From UBA2266 sp964406945 (GTDB lineage: Bacteria > Planctomycetota > Phycisphaerae > Sedimentisphaerales > Anaerobacaceae): a DNA stretch of 64,000 bases. Location of the stretch: the NCBI GenBank assembly GCA_964406945.1, contig CAYOTO010000006.1:1-64000 (forward strand), in the 5' to 3' direction. The translations under genes and the position numbers were made by a program. The notes beneath the pieces were generated by a model, which had not been told where the DNA came from, made no database searches, and was given only the letters and a program-made list of their open reading frames with translations. Positions 25,355 to 33,472 of this stretch are shown one piece after another; position 1 is the first letter of the stretch; each line of letters starts with the position of its first letter.

Positions 25355-27139
25355 TCATTTACTTGCGCGCTGCACGGCATCTTCCAGTGCGCCGAAGCCG
25401 GGCTGCCATTCGCTCAGACGGGTTATGTTCTTCTTCCGGGCGATTTTGATGAAGTGGTCGAATGTTTTCTGGATGGAATCCGAGACGGGCCAGTCTGCAC
25501 CGGAGGTCCGGGCTTGCTCTTTCATCTTATCCCATCGCATCATAAGCGTGTAGAGCGTCGGCAGTTGCGCAACCTGTACGCGGAATCGCAGGTCCGGGTC
25601 ATCGGCAACGGCTTGTTCGGCTTCTTTGAGGTACTTCCAGCCCCGGTTGAGGGTCTCAAAAGATAAGAATTCGGCTGTATGCGGGGAAAAACAACCCAGC
25701 CAGTCGCCGCTTTTTTCGACAGCGTCGTGGGTTACTTCGAGGTAGGCTTCTATGTTCGGTGCCGCGGGGCCGTAATAGCCATCAATAAACTCTTTTATAA
25801 GCTTCTGTCCGTCCAGGTCGGGATTCCAGAGCAGTTTCGCCAGCACCCACGCCCGCAATTCGGCCATTTCGGCTCCATTTGTGGTATAGGCGCCCTGTTC
25901 GAACAGGCCTTTGACGCTGTGGTCGGCGAAAAACTTGACGTTCGGGCCCAGTACGCGGAGGTTGGGGTGCGGCATGATGTGGTGGCGGAAGTTGGTAGTG
26001 TAATCCCATATATACAAACGATCGCAGATTTTCGACCATCCAACAATATCGTCTCGAAATTTGGCATTTCGCTCGTCTGCAAGCGGTTTGCTGAAGGAGC
26101 ATTCGATACTGCAGAGCCGTACAATTACATTGGGTCGGGGTCTGACGTGTTTGGGGGGCTTGCGTGTATACTGATAGGCGAGGGTGCTTATTGCCACGTT
26201 CGGGAATTCCTCTTCGATGTCGGCAGCTACAGCATTGACGAATCGGAGCATTAATCCGGCCGGGCTTTCCTCTTCCATCTCGACAGCGGCACACTTGCTG
26301 CACTGGCAGTTTCCATGCCAGTCGTTCTGAGATACCGAGGCGATTGTAGCGGCGGGATTGGCTCGCAGTTGCTTTTTGAGGTTCCTTACCAGTTCTTTGC
26401 GCATCTCTTCGTTGGTCAGGCACAACTGGCTGCGTTCGACGGTGCGCTTGCCCTCAATTTCGCTGAACCATTCGGGGTGATCTTTGAAGTACTTTTCGGG
26501 CGGTATGAGCGGGTAAAAGGTGTGCACAAAACCCTGGTAGATATGTTTGCCGCCTCTTTTTTCATCCAGGGCCGGGCGATTTCCGTTGCATTTGTTCCTG
26601 ACTGCCCAGTCCGGGTCGAACGCATCGAACCAGTACGGCTCGCGATATTCCAGCACGGGAACGTATCGAACGTCGAGATTGTTGACGCGGATTGTCTTTC
26701 TGCGGGGTATCGTGCTGACTTTGCTTGACCACCAGCGACAGCCAAGCTGGCCTTCCAGAAAGGTGTAGACGGCATAGGGTGTGCCGCGAGGCTCGCCGCC
26801 GGCAAGGATCAGGTTTTTGCCGACCGTCTTTATGATAATTCCTTCGGGTCCGAGGCCTTCGGTCGAAAAACTGGTGTTGACGGATTTGGCCGCTTCGGGG
26901 CCTACGAGAATGTGGGGATGTTCGCCGGTCACCTGGGCCTTAATTTCGAATTGGGCCGAGGTGATCTCGCCCAGGAATTCGGCCAGTTCGGCCGCGGCAT
27001 GCTTCTGCGGCTCCGGGGCATCGGAGGCAACGACAACCGCGGCGCGGGCTCGGCCGTTGCGGGCGATTGTCAGGGCATGAAGTGGCGAGCTTGTGAGCAG
27101 TACCGCTGCGAAGATGAATGCTGTCCGGCCGACTTTCAT
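25355..27139 (-). CDS. Secreted DUF4838 protein, putative glycoside hydrolase
   Basis: The signal peptide (ending near SSPLHA) precedes an alpha/beta domain like those N-terminal to family 20 and 67 hydrolases (KHAAAELAEFLGEIT, GTPYAVYTFLEGQLGCRWW). A DUF4838 barrel follows, with VSQNDWHGNCQCSKC and a later LYIWDYTTNF. Catalytic residues are not defined for this family. DUF4838 proteins are typical of planctomycete and Bacteroidota glycan loci. ATG 27139 has AGGAGG upstream and lies 17 bases after the sulfatase stop, so the two are almost certainly co-transcribed and perhaps translationally coupled. Confidence 0.82.
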   Translation of the reverse strand: MKVGRTAFIFAAVLLTSSPLHALTIARNGRARAAVVVASDAPEPQKHAAAELAEFLGEITSAQFEIKAQVTGEHPHILVGPEAAKSVNTSFSTEGLGPEGIIIKTVGKNLILAGGEPRGTPYAVYTFLEGQLGCRWWSSKVSTIPRRKTIRVNNLDVRYVPVLEYREPYWFDAFDPDWAVRNKCNGNRPALDEKRGGKHIYQGFVHTFYPLIPPEKYFKDHPEWFSEIEGKRTVERSQLCLTNEEMRKELVRNLKKQLRANPAATIASVSQNDWHGNCQCSKCAAVEMEEESPAGLMLRFVNAVAADIEEEFPNVAISTLAYQYTRKPPKHVRPRPNVIVRLCSIECSFSKPLADERNAKFRDDIVGWSKICDRLYIWDYTTNFRHHIMPHPNLRVLGPNVKFFADHSVKGLFEQGAYTTNGAEMAELRAWVLAKLLWNPDLDGQKLIKEFIDGYYGPAAPNIEAYLEVTHDAVEKSGDWLGCFSPHTAEFLSFETLNRGWKYLKEAEQAVADDPDLRFRVQVAQLPTLYTLMMRWDKMKEQARTSGADWPVSDSIQKTFDHFIKIARKKNITRLSEWQPGFGALEDAVQRASK

Positions 27140-27156
27140 GGTTCGGAGCCTCCTGT

Positions 27157-28650
27157 TTAACTGTTTTGGTTCCATTTTTGCGCAAGTCGCTCGAGTCTCT
27201 TGACAGCTCTGGCGTACTTAGCATCGTTGTAGAGGTTCTTCGTCTCGCCGGGGTCTTTTTTCAGATCGTACAGCACGCCGTCCTTGTCCTTGACCCGTTC
27301 GTCCATAAAATAGACGAGTTTCCAGCGTTTGGTGCGGACCATGACTCTGCGGCCGCTGTTTTGGCGAAGCTCTCTGTACATGGACATGCTGTGATCGATT
27401 TCAGAGAAGCAGGCCCTTCTCCAGCGTTTGACCTTGCCGTGGATTAACGTCATAAGGCTGCGCCCCGCTATGGAGTTGTCTGCTTTGATGCCGCTCATTT
27501 CCATCAGAGTCGGTATGAAATCTATCATTTCGACCGGTTCTTCTACTACCTTATTCTGCGGTAGCAGGCTTGGACAGCTCAGGACGAAGGGCACGCAGAC
27601 ATTCTGTTCGTAGAATACGCGTTTCTTCCAGAGTCCGTGCTCGCCGAGCTGGAAGCCCTGGTCGGAGTTGATTGCGATTATCGTGTTGTCCAGCTTGCCG
27701 GCTTTTTTGAGACAGTCCACGATTCTTCCCACCTGTTCGTCGACCATCGCGACCATTCCGTAATATGTGCCGCGGGCGATGCCTATCTGTTCTTTGCTGA
27801 GTTGAGGCGCCCCGGCGTAGATGTGCAGGTTATCACGTTCGAATTCGGGCTTACTCTTGAGTTCTTCGTCGGTGGGCAGGGGCAATTTGATTGTATCCGG
27901 ATCGACCAGATACGATTCGGGCACACGGCATGCGACATGGGGTGCGTGGAATGAGACCCGCAGGAAGAACGGCTGGTCTTGCGAAGTGAGTTCCTTCAGC
28001 GATTCGAGGGCCAGATCACCCATTTCCCAGATGCTGGTTTCTTCCGGCTTGTATGGAATTGTACCGCCGATGGCCCACTTGTGTGTCTTTGTTATCGCGT
28101 GCGGGTATTTGCTGCCGGTCTCGGTCATTCGCTTTTTGGCCGGTTCGGTTACAGGCTTGCCGCATACGTTCCAGTGCGGCGGTCTGTCGCCTTTCGAGAC
28201 CCAGTCCTTTCTGTAGGCATGAGTTTTGCCCGCGTTCACCGGCCGGATGCCAATCTCTTTCCACTTGTTGAGCAGGTTAGGCATGTCGGGGTCGGCCTTG
28301 TCCATGTATGCGGGTCTTACTTCGGGAGGCCTGCCCATGGCTGTAACGCCGCAGCGATGGGCGTACTGGCCGGATTTCATGGATTTTCTCGAGGGCACAC
28401 ATACCGGGTTCTGGACTATTGCCTTGTCGAATCGCACGCCCCGGGCGGCTATTGCGTCCATGTTCGGGGTTTTTGCCCAGGGCCTGCCGTAGCAGCCAAG
28501 GGCATCGGCCCTGCAGTCGTCCATCATTATCCAGAGTATGTTGGGTCTGTTGTTTGCGGCGGCTTTGATGCGCCTTTGGGCGGCAAATTTGCCGATTGCC
28601 GCCAGCATTATGCTGCTCTTGACGAAATCGCGTCGGTTAATACGCCCCAT
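27157..28650 (-). CDS. Exported sulfatase (iduronate-2-sulfatase/choline-sulfatase-like)
   Basis: It has a Tat-type leader (NRRDFVKSSIMLAAIG) and the type I sulfatase core. The features seen are metal-site NILWIMMDDCRADALGCYG, the formylglycine motif CVPSR at Cys84, a GKTHAYR motif, and the second metal site NSDQGFQLGEHG. The C-terminal region (DLKKDPGETKNLYND) is typical of the family. It would remove sulfate esters from an external glycan before the DUF4838 and DUF5060 enzymes act. AAGGA precedes the ATG. No formylglycine-generating or anaerobic sulfatase-maturating enzyme is encoded in the window. Confidence 0.92.
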   Translation of the reverse strand: MGRINRRDFVKSSIMLAAIGKFAAQRRIKAAANNRPNILWIMMDDCRADALGCYGRPWAKTPNMDAIAARGVRFDKAIVQNPVCVPSRKSMKSGQYAHRCGVTAMGRPPEVRPAYMDKADPDMPNLLNKWKEIGIRPVNAGKTHAYRKDWVSKGDRPPHWNVCGKPVTEPAKKRMTETGSKYPHAITKTHKWAIGGTIPYKPEETSIWEMGDLALESLKELTSQDQPFFLRVSFHAPHVACRVPESYLVDPDTIKLPLPTDEELKSKPEFERDNLHIYAGAPQLSKEQIGIARGTYYGMVAMVDEQVGRIVDCLKKAGKLDNTIIAINSDQGFQLGEHGLWKKRVFYEQNVCVPFVLSCPSLLPQNKVVEEPVEMIDFIPTLMEMSGIKADNSIAGRSLMTLIHGKVKRWRRACFSEIDHSMSMYRELRQNSGRRVMVRTKRWKLVYFMDERVKDKDGVLYDLKKDPGETKNLYNDAKYARAVKRLERLAQKWNQNS

Positions 28651-28795
28651 AACAATCCTTTCGTCGAATAAACAGGTGCTTTAGGCCCGACACAGTCAGG
28701 TCCGCACGGCAACCTGCCGATATAATTTGACTGGATACAGTATAACGACTCAATCGAGCAGGTTTTAGCATTTTTCACGGTTTTCGGGTGTGTAT

Positions 28796-30739
28796 ATGCT
28801 GATATTGACCGCCGGCACTGTGGGCAGGATTATCTGCGGACTCGTCTTTATTCTATGCAGTTTTACGGCTGCATTCAGCTTCGCATCTTACAAATGCGCG
28901 GCCGAACCGGCAGAGAGGATCGCATTGTTGGCCCGGCGCGCGGTCGCAGTTGCGGCTTTGCTCGGCATGGCGGCGGTGGTTCTGATGGGGCGGGCGTTTG
29001 TTTTCGAGGATTTTTCGCTGGCGGCGGTCGCCAGGACCTGCCCCGCGGAAATGTCGGCGGGCGCCAGACTAAGTGCCCTGTGGCTCAGTTGCGCCGGTTC
29101 AATGCTGGTTTGGTCCGCTTCGGCGATGTTCTTCTTTGTTTTGTGGCAATTGAGGTCGCGTGTACGCGATCATAGATTCCAGACGGCCTGTGCCGCTTTC
29201 GGTTCGGCGATTTGCGCCGCATTGTGGGCGATCATCGTCTTTTTGGAAAAGCCCTTTGCACCCAGTTTGATCAACTCCGATGCAGGCGCCGGGGCCAGGT
29301 CTCTTTTCGAGTCGAGCTGGGTTGTGTTCCATCCGCCGGCGATTCTTCTCGCATACGGTGCTCTGGTTGTGCCTTTTGCGGTTGCCGCCGCGGCGATTCT
29401 GGCTGGAGGCACCGAGGATTCGCGGGTCTACGGCCAGATTAGAGGCTGGCTGCTGTTCGCGATCTTCGGCATGGCTCTGGGAGTCGCGGGCGGGTCCAGA
29501 TGGGCGTACAACGAAGCCGGATGGGGCGGGTACTGGTCCTGGGGTGCGGTCGAAGCGTCGTCTTTGTTGCCCCTGCTGGCGGCAATCATGGCATTGCACT
29601 GTCTGACTGGTATGCGCAGCTCCGAGAGATTCAGGTTTTATGCGTTTGTTATTATGCCGTCGCCTTTTGTTCTGGCTTTGCTGGCCTCATTTGCCGCACG
29701 CGGGGGGCTCGATTCGCAACACGGATTCGCGGAGACTCCTTTTTCGGCGGCGATGCTGATTCTCGCGGGCTTATGCGCCTTTGCGTGGTTTGTTCTGGCG
29801 ATCTGCGCCGGCAGGACGATTCCCGTGAAACCGCCTCAACTGGGCACCCCGATTTTGCAGCGTACGGGGCTGCTGTTCTGGGCTTGCGTTCTTCTGACGG
29901 GTTCTATTGCGGCGATCACGGTTGGAGTGTTCTGGCCTTTGTTATCAGAGTTTTTCATCGGCTCTAAAGTGGTGGTCGGCAGGTCTTTTTACGACATTGT
30001 TGTTTCAATTGCCGGGGTTGTGCTTGCATTTCTGGTTGGTTTGAGCCTGCTGGCGGAACTGCGCAAACGCGACAACTTCATACTTTATGCGATGGGGTGC
30101 AGCGGAGTCGGCCTGATAGTGTACGGAATCATATTCAAACAGTCCGAAGTGAGTCTGATCATGGCGCTGGCGTCCGGGGTGTGCGCCTTCAGTACCGTTG
30201 CTGTGGTGATTGTCATTTTGCTGAATTTCATCGAAAAAGGGCGTGTGGGGGCTCACGTAGCCCATCTTGGTTTTCTTTTGTTGGTGGTCTCGGCCGGTTT
30301 TTCCTCGGGTGAAAAGAAGGTCGAGAAGAAACTGGAGCAGGGCGATGTTGTCTCATTTGCGGGGTATGATTTCAAGTACCAGTCTTTCGAAGAAGCGGAG
30401 GCTGACTTTCTGAAACTTCTCGGCCCGGAGATACAAATATCCAGCGGCTCGGACGCCACAACAGTCTGGCCCCACGCCAGGGTGTACGCCGACGCAACCA
30501 GAAAAGAAGAAAAAGCGGTGATGACCGGCCTGCTGGAGGATGTTTCCGTGCGATTTCTGGGACGCGACAAGAACGGGCGAGTGGAACTCGGGCTGACGGT
30601 AAAACCGTTGATGGGCTGGGTGTGGACTGGTATGATCCTGATCGTGGTGGGGCTGGCCATGGGTTGGCTCGAAAGCAGATATATACCCGAGAAGGTTAGA
30701 AAAATATCCGAACTTGACAGTAGCGGCGCATTTGATTAG
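28796..30739 (+). CDS. CcmF/CcsA-like cytochrome c heme lyase, divergent
   Basis: About 647 residues with some 14-15 transmembrane helices. The conserved histidine contexts of CcmF/NrfE are visible: FHPPAILLAYGALVVPF, the His in MALHCL and the His in LDSQHGF. The tryptophan-rich heme-handling motif is altered: WGGYWSWGAVEAS replaces the usual WGGWWFWDPVENAS, losing the WWD aspartate. The C-terminal 150 residues carry a soluble periplasmic domain before a last helix, as in CcmF. The predicted role is attaching heme to apocytochrome c, and the linked hemD/hemB fit a heme theme. The ATG at 28796 is preferred over a GTG two codons earlier. Confidence 0.78.
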   Translation: MLILTAGTVGRIICGLVFILCSFTAAFSFASYKCAAEPAERIALLARRAVAVAALLGMAAVVLMGRAFVFEDFSLAAVARTCPAEMSAGARLSALWLSCAGSMLVWSASAMFFFVLWQLRSRVRDHRFQTACAAFGSAICAALWAIIVFLEKPFAPSLINSDAGAGARSLFESSWVVFHPPAILLAYGALVVPFAVAAAAILAGGTEDSRVYGQIRGWLLFAIFGMALGVAGGSRWAYNEAGWGGYWSWGAVEASSLLPLLAAIMALHCLTGMRSSERFRFYAFVIMPSPFVLALLASFAARGGLDSQHGFAETPFSAAMLILAGLCAFAWFVLAICAGRTIPVKPPQLGTPILQRTGLLFWACVLLTGSIAAITVGVFWPLLSEFFIGSKVVVGRSFYDIVVSIAGVVLAFLVGLSLLAELRKRDNFILYAMGCSGVGLIVYGIIFKQSEVSLIMALASGVCAFSTVAVVIVILLNFIEKGRVGAHVAHLGFLLLVVSAGFSSGEKKVEKKLEQGDVVSFAGYDFKYQSFEEAEADFLKLLGPEIQISSGSDATTVWPHARVYADATRKEEKAVMTGLLEDVSVRFLGRDKNGRVELGLTVKPLMGWVWTGMILIVVGLAMGWLESRYIPEKVRKISELDSSGAFD

Positions 30740-30760
30740 CCCGTGTTCGAGCAGGTATTG

Positions 30761-31459
30761 ATGAGAGATTACGACGGTATAAAACTTCCAGACGGTTTGC
30801 GGGTCATTGTGTGCAGTTGGCTAATGGTGGGGGTGTTGGTGTTCTCCAGCAGGGCGGGCGCGGACGAGGCCGAATCGCCGGGCGTCAAAATGGCACACCT
30901 GTTTATTCGTGCCGATGCCAATGAAGTGATGATTGAGAATATATGGGTGTTCGAGCGTGCGAAAGCCGGGCAGCCCTGGACCGTAGAGATTCAACTGCCG
31001 CCGCAGGCAACAGGCATCCGGCTGGACGAGCCGGGCAGCACTTCCTACGACGAGCTTACAGGCAAGGTTAAGAAGACGATTGCCGCAGATTCACTGATCG
31101 ATTCAGCGGGGTTTTCCTATCTGCTCGATAATGTCGAAGGCGAGTGCTCGTTCGAGGTAGAGTCCGCTTATCCGGTGGAATTGATGGTTGCTTCGGTTTC
31201 CGGTCCGGCGACCAGGCTTATGAGCGACTCGCTGAAGTTCGACGAAGAAAGGCAATCCCGCTCGAGATTCTCGGGGGTCTACACCGCCGAAAACCTGCCG
31301 GCAAACCTCAGTGTACGGCTTGGCCTGTCGAATCTGCCTCAACCCGACTCGGGCCTGTTCGAGACGGTATGCCTGGCGGTCGTTGGTGTTATACTGGTTC
31401 TGGCGGGTATCACGGGGCTGATCTTGAGAAGGCTTAAGAACACGCCGGGCCGGAGTTGA
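30761..31459 (+). CDS. Membrane-anchored extracytoplasmic protein of unknown function in the heme cluster
   Basis: I do not recognise the family. The product has an N-terminal hydrophobic export segment (VIVCSWLMVGVLVFSS), a soluble beta-rich domain of about 160 residues without cysteines, apart from one in GECSF, and a C-terminal transmembrane helix (TVCLAVVGVILVLAGITGLIL) followed by basic residues. Topology is therefore periplasmic with a membrane anchor. It lies 21 bases after the CcmF-like gene and overlaps hemD, so it is likely a helper of cytochrome c maturation; that is inference from position. ATG 30761 is preferred over GTG 30743 for its nearby AGCAGG. Confidence 0.65.
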   Translation: MRDYDGIKLPDGLRVIVCSWLMVGVLVFSSRAGADEAESPGVKMAHLFIRADANEVMIENIWVFERAKAGQPWTVEIQLPPQATGIRLDEPGSTSYDELTGKVKKTIAADSLIDSAGFSYLLDNVEGECSFEVESAYPVELMVASVSGPATRLMSDSLKFDEERQSRSRFSGVYTAENLPANLSVRLGLSNLPQPDSGLFETVCLAVVGVILVLAGITGLILRRLKNTPGRS

Positions 31460-32283
31460 AGTTGACGAAACTGTCGGAGCAATGTGAGTACAGAGCTGAG
31501 GTGTGTGGATTGTCAGAGAACCGATTGACTGGGAAGATCATCGTTGCCACAAGAGATAAAGGCGGCAACAGCCGATTCGCCAGCCAAATCAGGCGGGCTG
31601 GGGCTACCGCAGTTGAGTTTGAGACTATCCGCATAGAGCCGCTCACAGCGTCAGAGTCTTTTCGGCAAGCGGTCGAGAGGATTGGCGAAACGGACTGGGT
31701 GATATTTACAAGCGCGAACGGTGTTTCGTTGTTTGCCGACTATATGCAGACAGTTGACAAAGACGACGCAGTTTTCGGCAAGGCCAGAGTGGCCGCGATT
31801 GGCAGCGGTACCGCGGCCAGGCTCCGTGAGGCGGGTTTTCGCGTCGATTTCGTTCCCCGGGCTTTCACAAGCCGGGCTTTGGGACGCGGGCTGGCCGAAG
31901 TCGACGATTTGAGTGGGAAATCGGTTCTGCTATTGCGGTCAAATCTCGGTTCGGCCGAGCTTACGAGATTGCTTGTAAGTGAGGGGGCGAGCGTAGATGA
32001 TGTGGCGATTTATCTTGTGGCGCCGCTTGCCGGGGATTCGGATGGTCTGGCAGAACGAATCAGGGCAGACGAAGTTGACTGGGTTACATTCGCCAGCCCC
32101 TCGGCGGTAAAAGGGTTCCTGAACCGAATAGATGCGGGCGTCGTTCGCAGCAGCAGTGCTCGAATTGCTTCCATCGGCCCGGTAACCTCTGCAACGATCA
32201 GGGAATACGGACTCTCAATCGACGTCGAGGCCAGTCCTCATACCATGAGGGATTTACTGGGTGCTATCGAATCGATATACTGA
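31456..32283 (+). CDS. hemD: Uroporphyrinogen-III synthase
   Basis: HemD converts hydroxymethylbilane to uroporphyrinogen III. The sequence is poorly conserved as usual, but the family pattern is present: IIVATRDKGGNSRFASQIRRAG at the start of domain 1, WVIFTSANGV, VAAIGSGTAARLREAG, then in domain 2 VDWVTFASPSAVKGF and IASIGPVTSATIREYG. The likely start is TTG at 31456, overlapping the previous stop (TTGA), or a second TTG at 31462; the domain itself begins about 24 residues in. It is followed by hemB after 113 bases. hemC and hemA are not seen. Confidence 0.82.
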   Translation: MKLTKLSEQCEYRAEVCGLSENRLTGKIIVATRDKGGNSRFASQIRRAGATAVEFETIRIEPLTASESFRQAVERIGETDWVIFTSANGVSLFADYMQTVDKDDAVFGKARVAAIGSGTAARLREAGFRVDFVPRAFTSRALGRGLAEVDDLSGKSVLLLRSNLGSAELTRLLVSEGASVDDVAIYLVAPLAGDSDGLAERIRADEVDWVTFASPSAVKGFLNRIDAGVVRSSSARIASIGPVTSATIREYGLSIDVEASPHTMRDLLGAIESIY

Positions 32284-32396
32284 GTTTTTAGTTATGATGT
32301 CTGTGGGATGATATGTCCGACGCTTCCAGCGGCGGTTCGACAGAGGTTCATGGGGCTTTTTGGGCTTAAAAATAGTAAATACAAGGAGTTTTTGGT

Positions 32397-33371
32397 ATGA
32401 GTTTTCCTCGGCAACGAATGAGACGGCTTCGCAGCGGCGAGAATATGAGACGGCTCGTGCGCGACGTAAGGCTTACCGTCGATGACCTGATTTATCCGCT
32501 GTTCGTGTGTCCGGGCAGCAACGTAAAGGAGCCGATAGGCTCGATGAGCGGCTGTTATCATTTGTCGACGGATCTTGTCGGGGCTGAGGCGAAGGAGGTG
32601 GCCGATCTGGGCATACCTGCTGTTTTACTTTTCGGCCTGCCGGAGAAGAAAGACGCATCAGGCTCCGAGGCGTGGTCGGAAGATGGGGCGGTGCAGCGGG
32701 CAATCGCGGAAATAAAGAAGGCTGCGCCCGATTTGCTGGTCATGACGGATGTTTGCCTGTGCGCGTACACCGAAAGCGGGCACTGCGGGGTAATAAAGGA
32801 CCAGGCCATAGACAACGATCCTACCTGTGAACTGCTTGCGAAGGTGTCTCTCTCGCATGCTCAGGCCGGTGCCGATGTTGTGGCGCCTTCGGACATGATG
32901 GACGGTCGCGTGTCGTACATACGCGAATGTCTGGACAAGAACGGGTTCGAGAACACGGCAATTATGGCTTATTCGGCCAAATATGCGTCGGCTTTTTACG
33001 GTCCTTTCCGGGATGCGGCGGATTCGGCTCCTGCTTTCGGGGATCGCAGAGCCTATCAAATGGATCCGGCGGACGCGAGGCAGGCGATGCAGGAGATGGT
33101 GCTGGATATCGAAGAAGGGGCCGACATAATCATGGTCAAGCCGGCGCTTGCTTTTATGGACATAATATGCCGGGCCAGAGGACGTTTTGATCATCCTATC
33201 GCCGCCTATAATGTGAGCGGCGAATACATGATGCTCAATGCGGCCGTTGAGGCCGGTTTGATGGATAGGGAAGCAGGCATACTCGAGATGCTTACCAGCT
33301 TCAAGAGAGCCGGGGCCGACATTGTTATCACCTACTTTGCCAAAGAAGCGGCCAAACTGCTTGAGGAATAG
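32397..33371 (+). CDS. hemB: Delta-aminolevulinic acid dehydratase (porphobilinogen synthase)
   Basis: Full-length HemB (324 aa). The zinc-binding cysteine triad is present in DVCLCAYTESGHCGV, marking the zinc-dependent type. The Schiff-base lysines lie in AYSAKYASAFYGPFRDAA and MVKPALAFMD. It condenses two aminolevulinates to porphobilinogen. An AAGGAG Shine-Dalgarno lies 8 bases before the ATG. A strong hairpin terminator follows the stop, making hemB the last gene of the heme cluster. Confidence 0.96.
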   Translation: MSFPRQRMRRLRSGENMRRLVRDVRLTVDDLIYPLFVCPGSNVKEPIGSMSGCYHLSTDLVGAEAKEVADLGIPAVLLFGLPEKKDASGSEAWSEDGAVQRAIAEIKKAAPDLLVMTDVCLCAYTESGHCGVIKDQAIDNDPTCELLAKVSLSHAQAGADVVAPSDMMDGRVSYIRECLDKNGFENTAIMAYSAKYASAFYGPFRDAADSAPAFGDRRAYQMDPADARQAMQEMVLDIEEGADIIMVKPALAFMDIICRARGRFDHPIAAYNVSGEYMMLNAAVEAGLMDREAGILEMLTSFKRAGADIVITYFAKEAAKLLEE

Positions 33372-33420
33372 AAACTCGCCACAGTCTGCAGTGAAGCAGA
33401 TTATATCCGAGCGCAATGAA

Positions 33421-33455
33421 AAAGGCTGCGGAACATAAGTGCACCGCAGCCTTTT
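33421..33455. terminator. Bidirectional intrinsic terminator after hemB
   Basis: AAAGGCTGCGG (33421-33431) and CCGCAGCCTTT (33444-33454) form a perfect 11-bp stem with a 12-base loop. It is flanked by A residues on the left and T residues on the right, so it can stop transcription in both directions. It lies between hemB (plus) and the convergent giant gene (minus). Confidence 0.85.
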
Positions 33456-33472
33456 CGGCTTTCATACTAATC

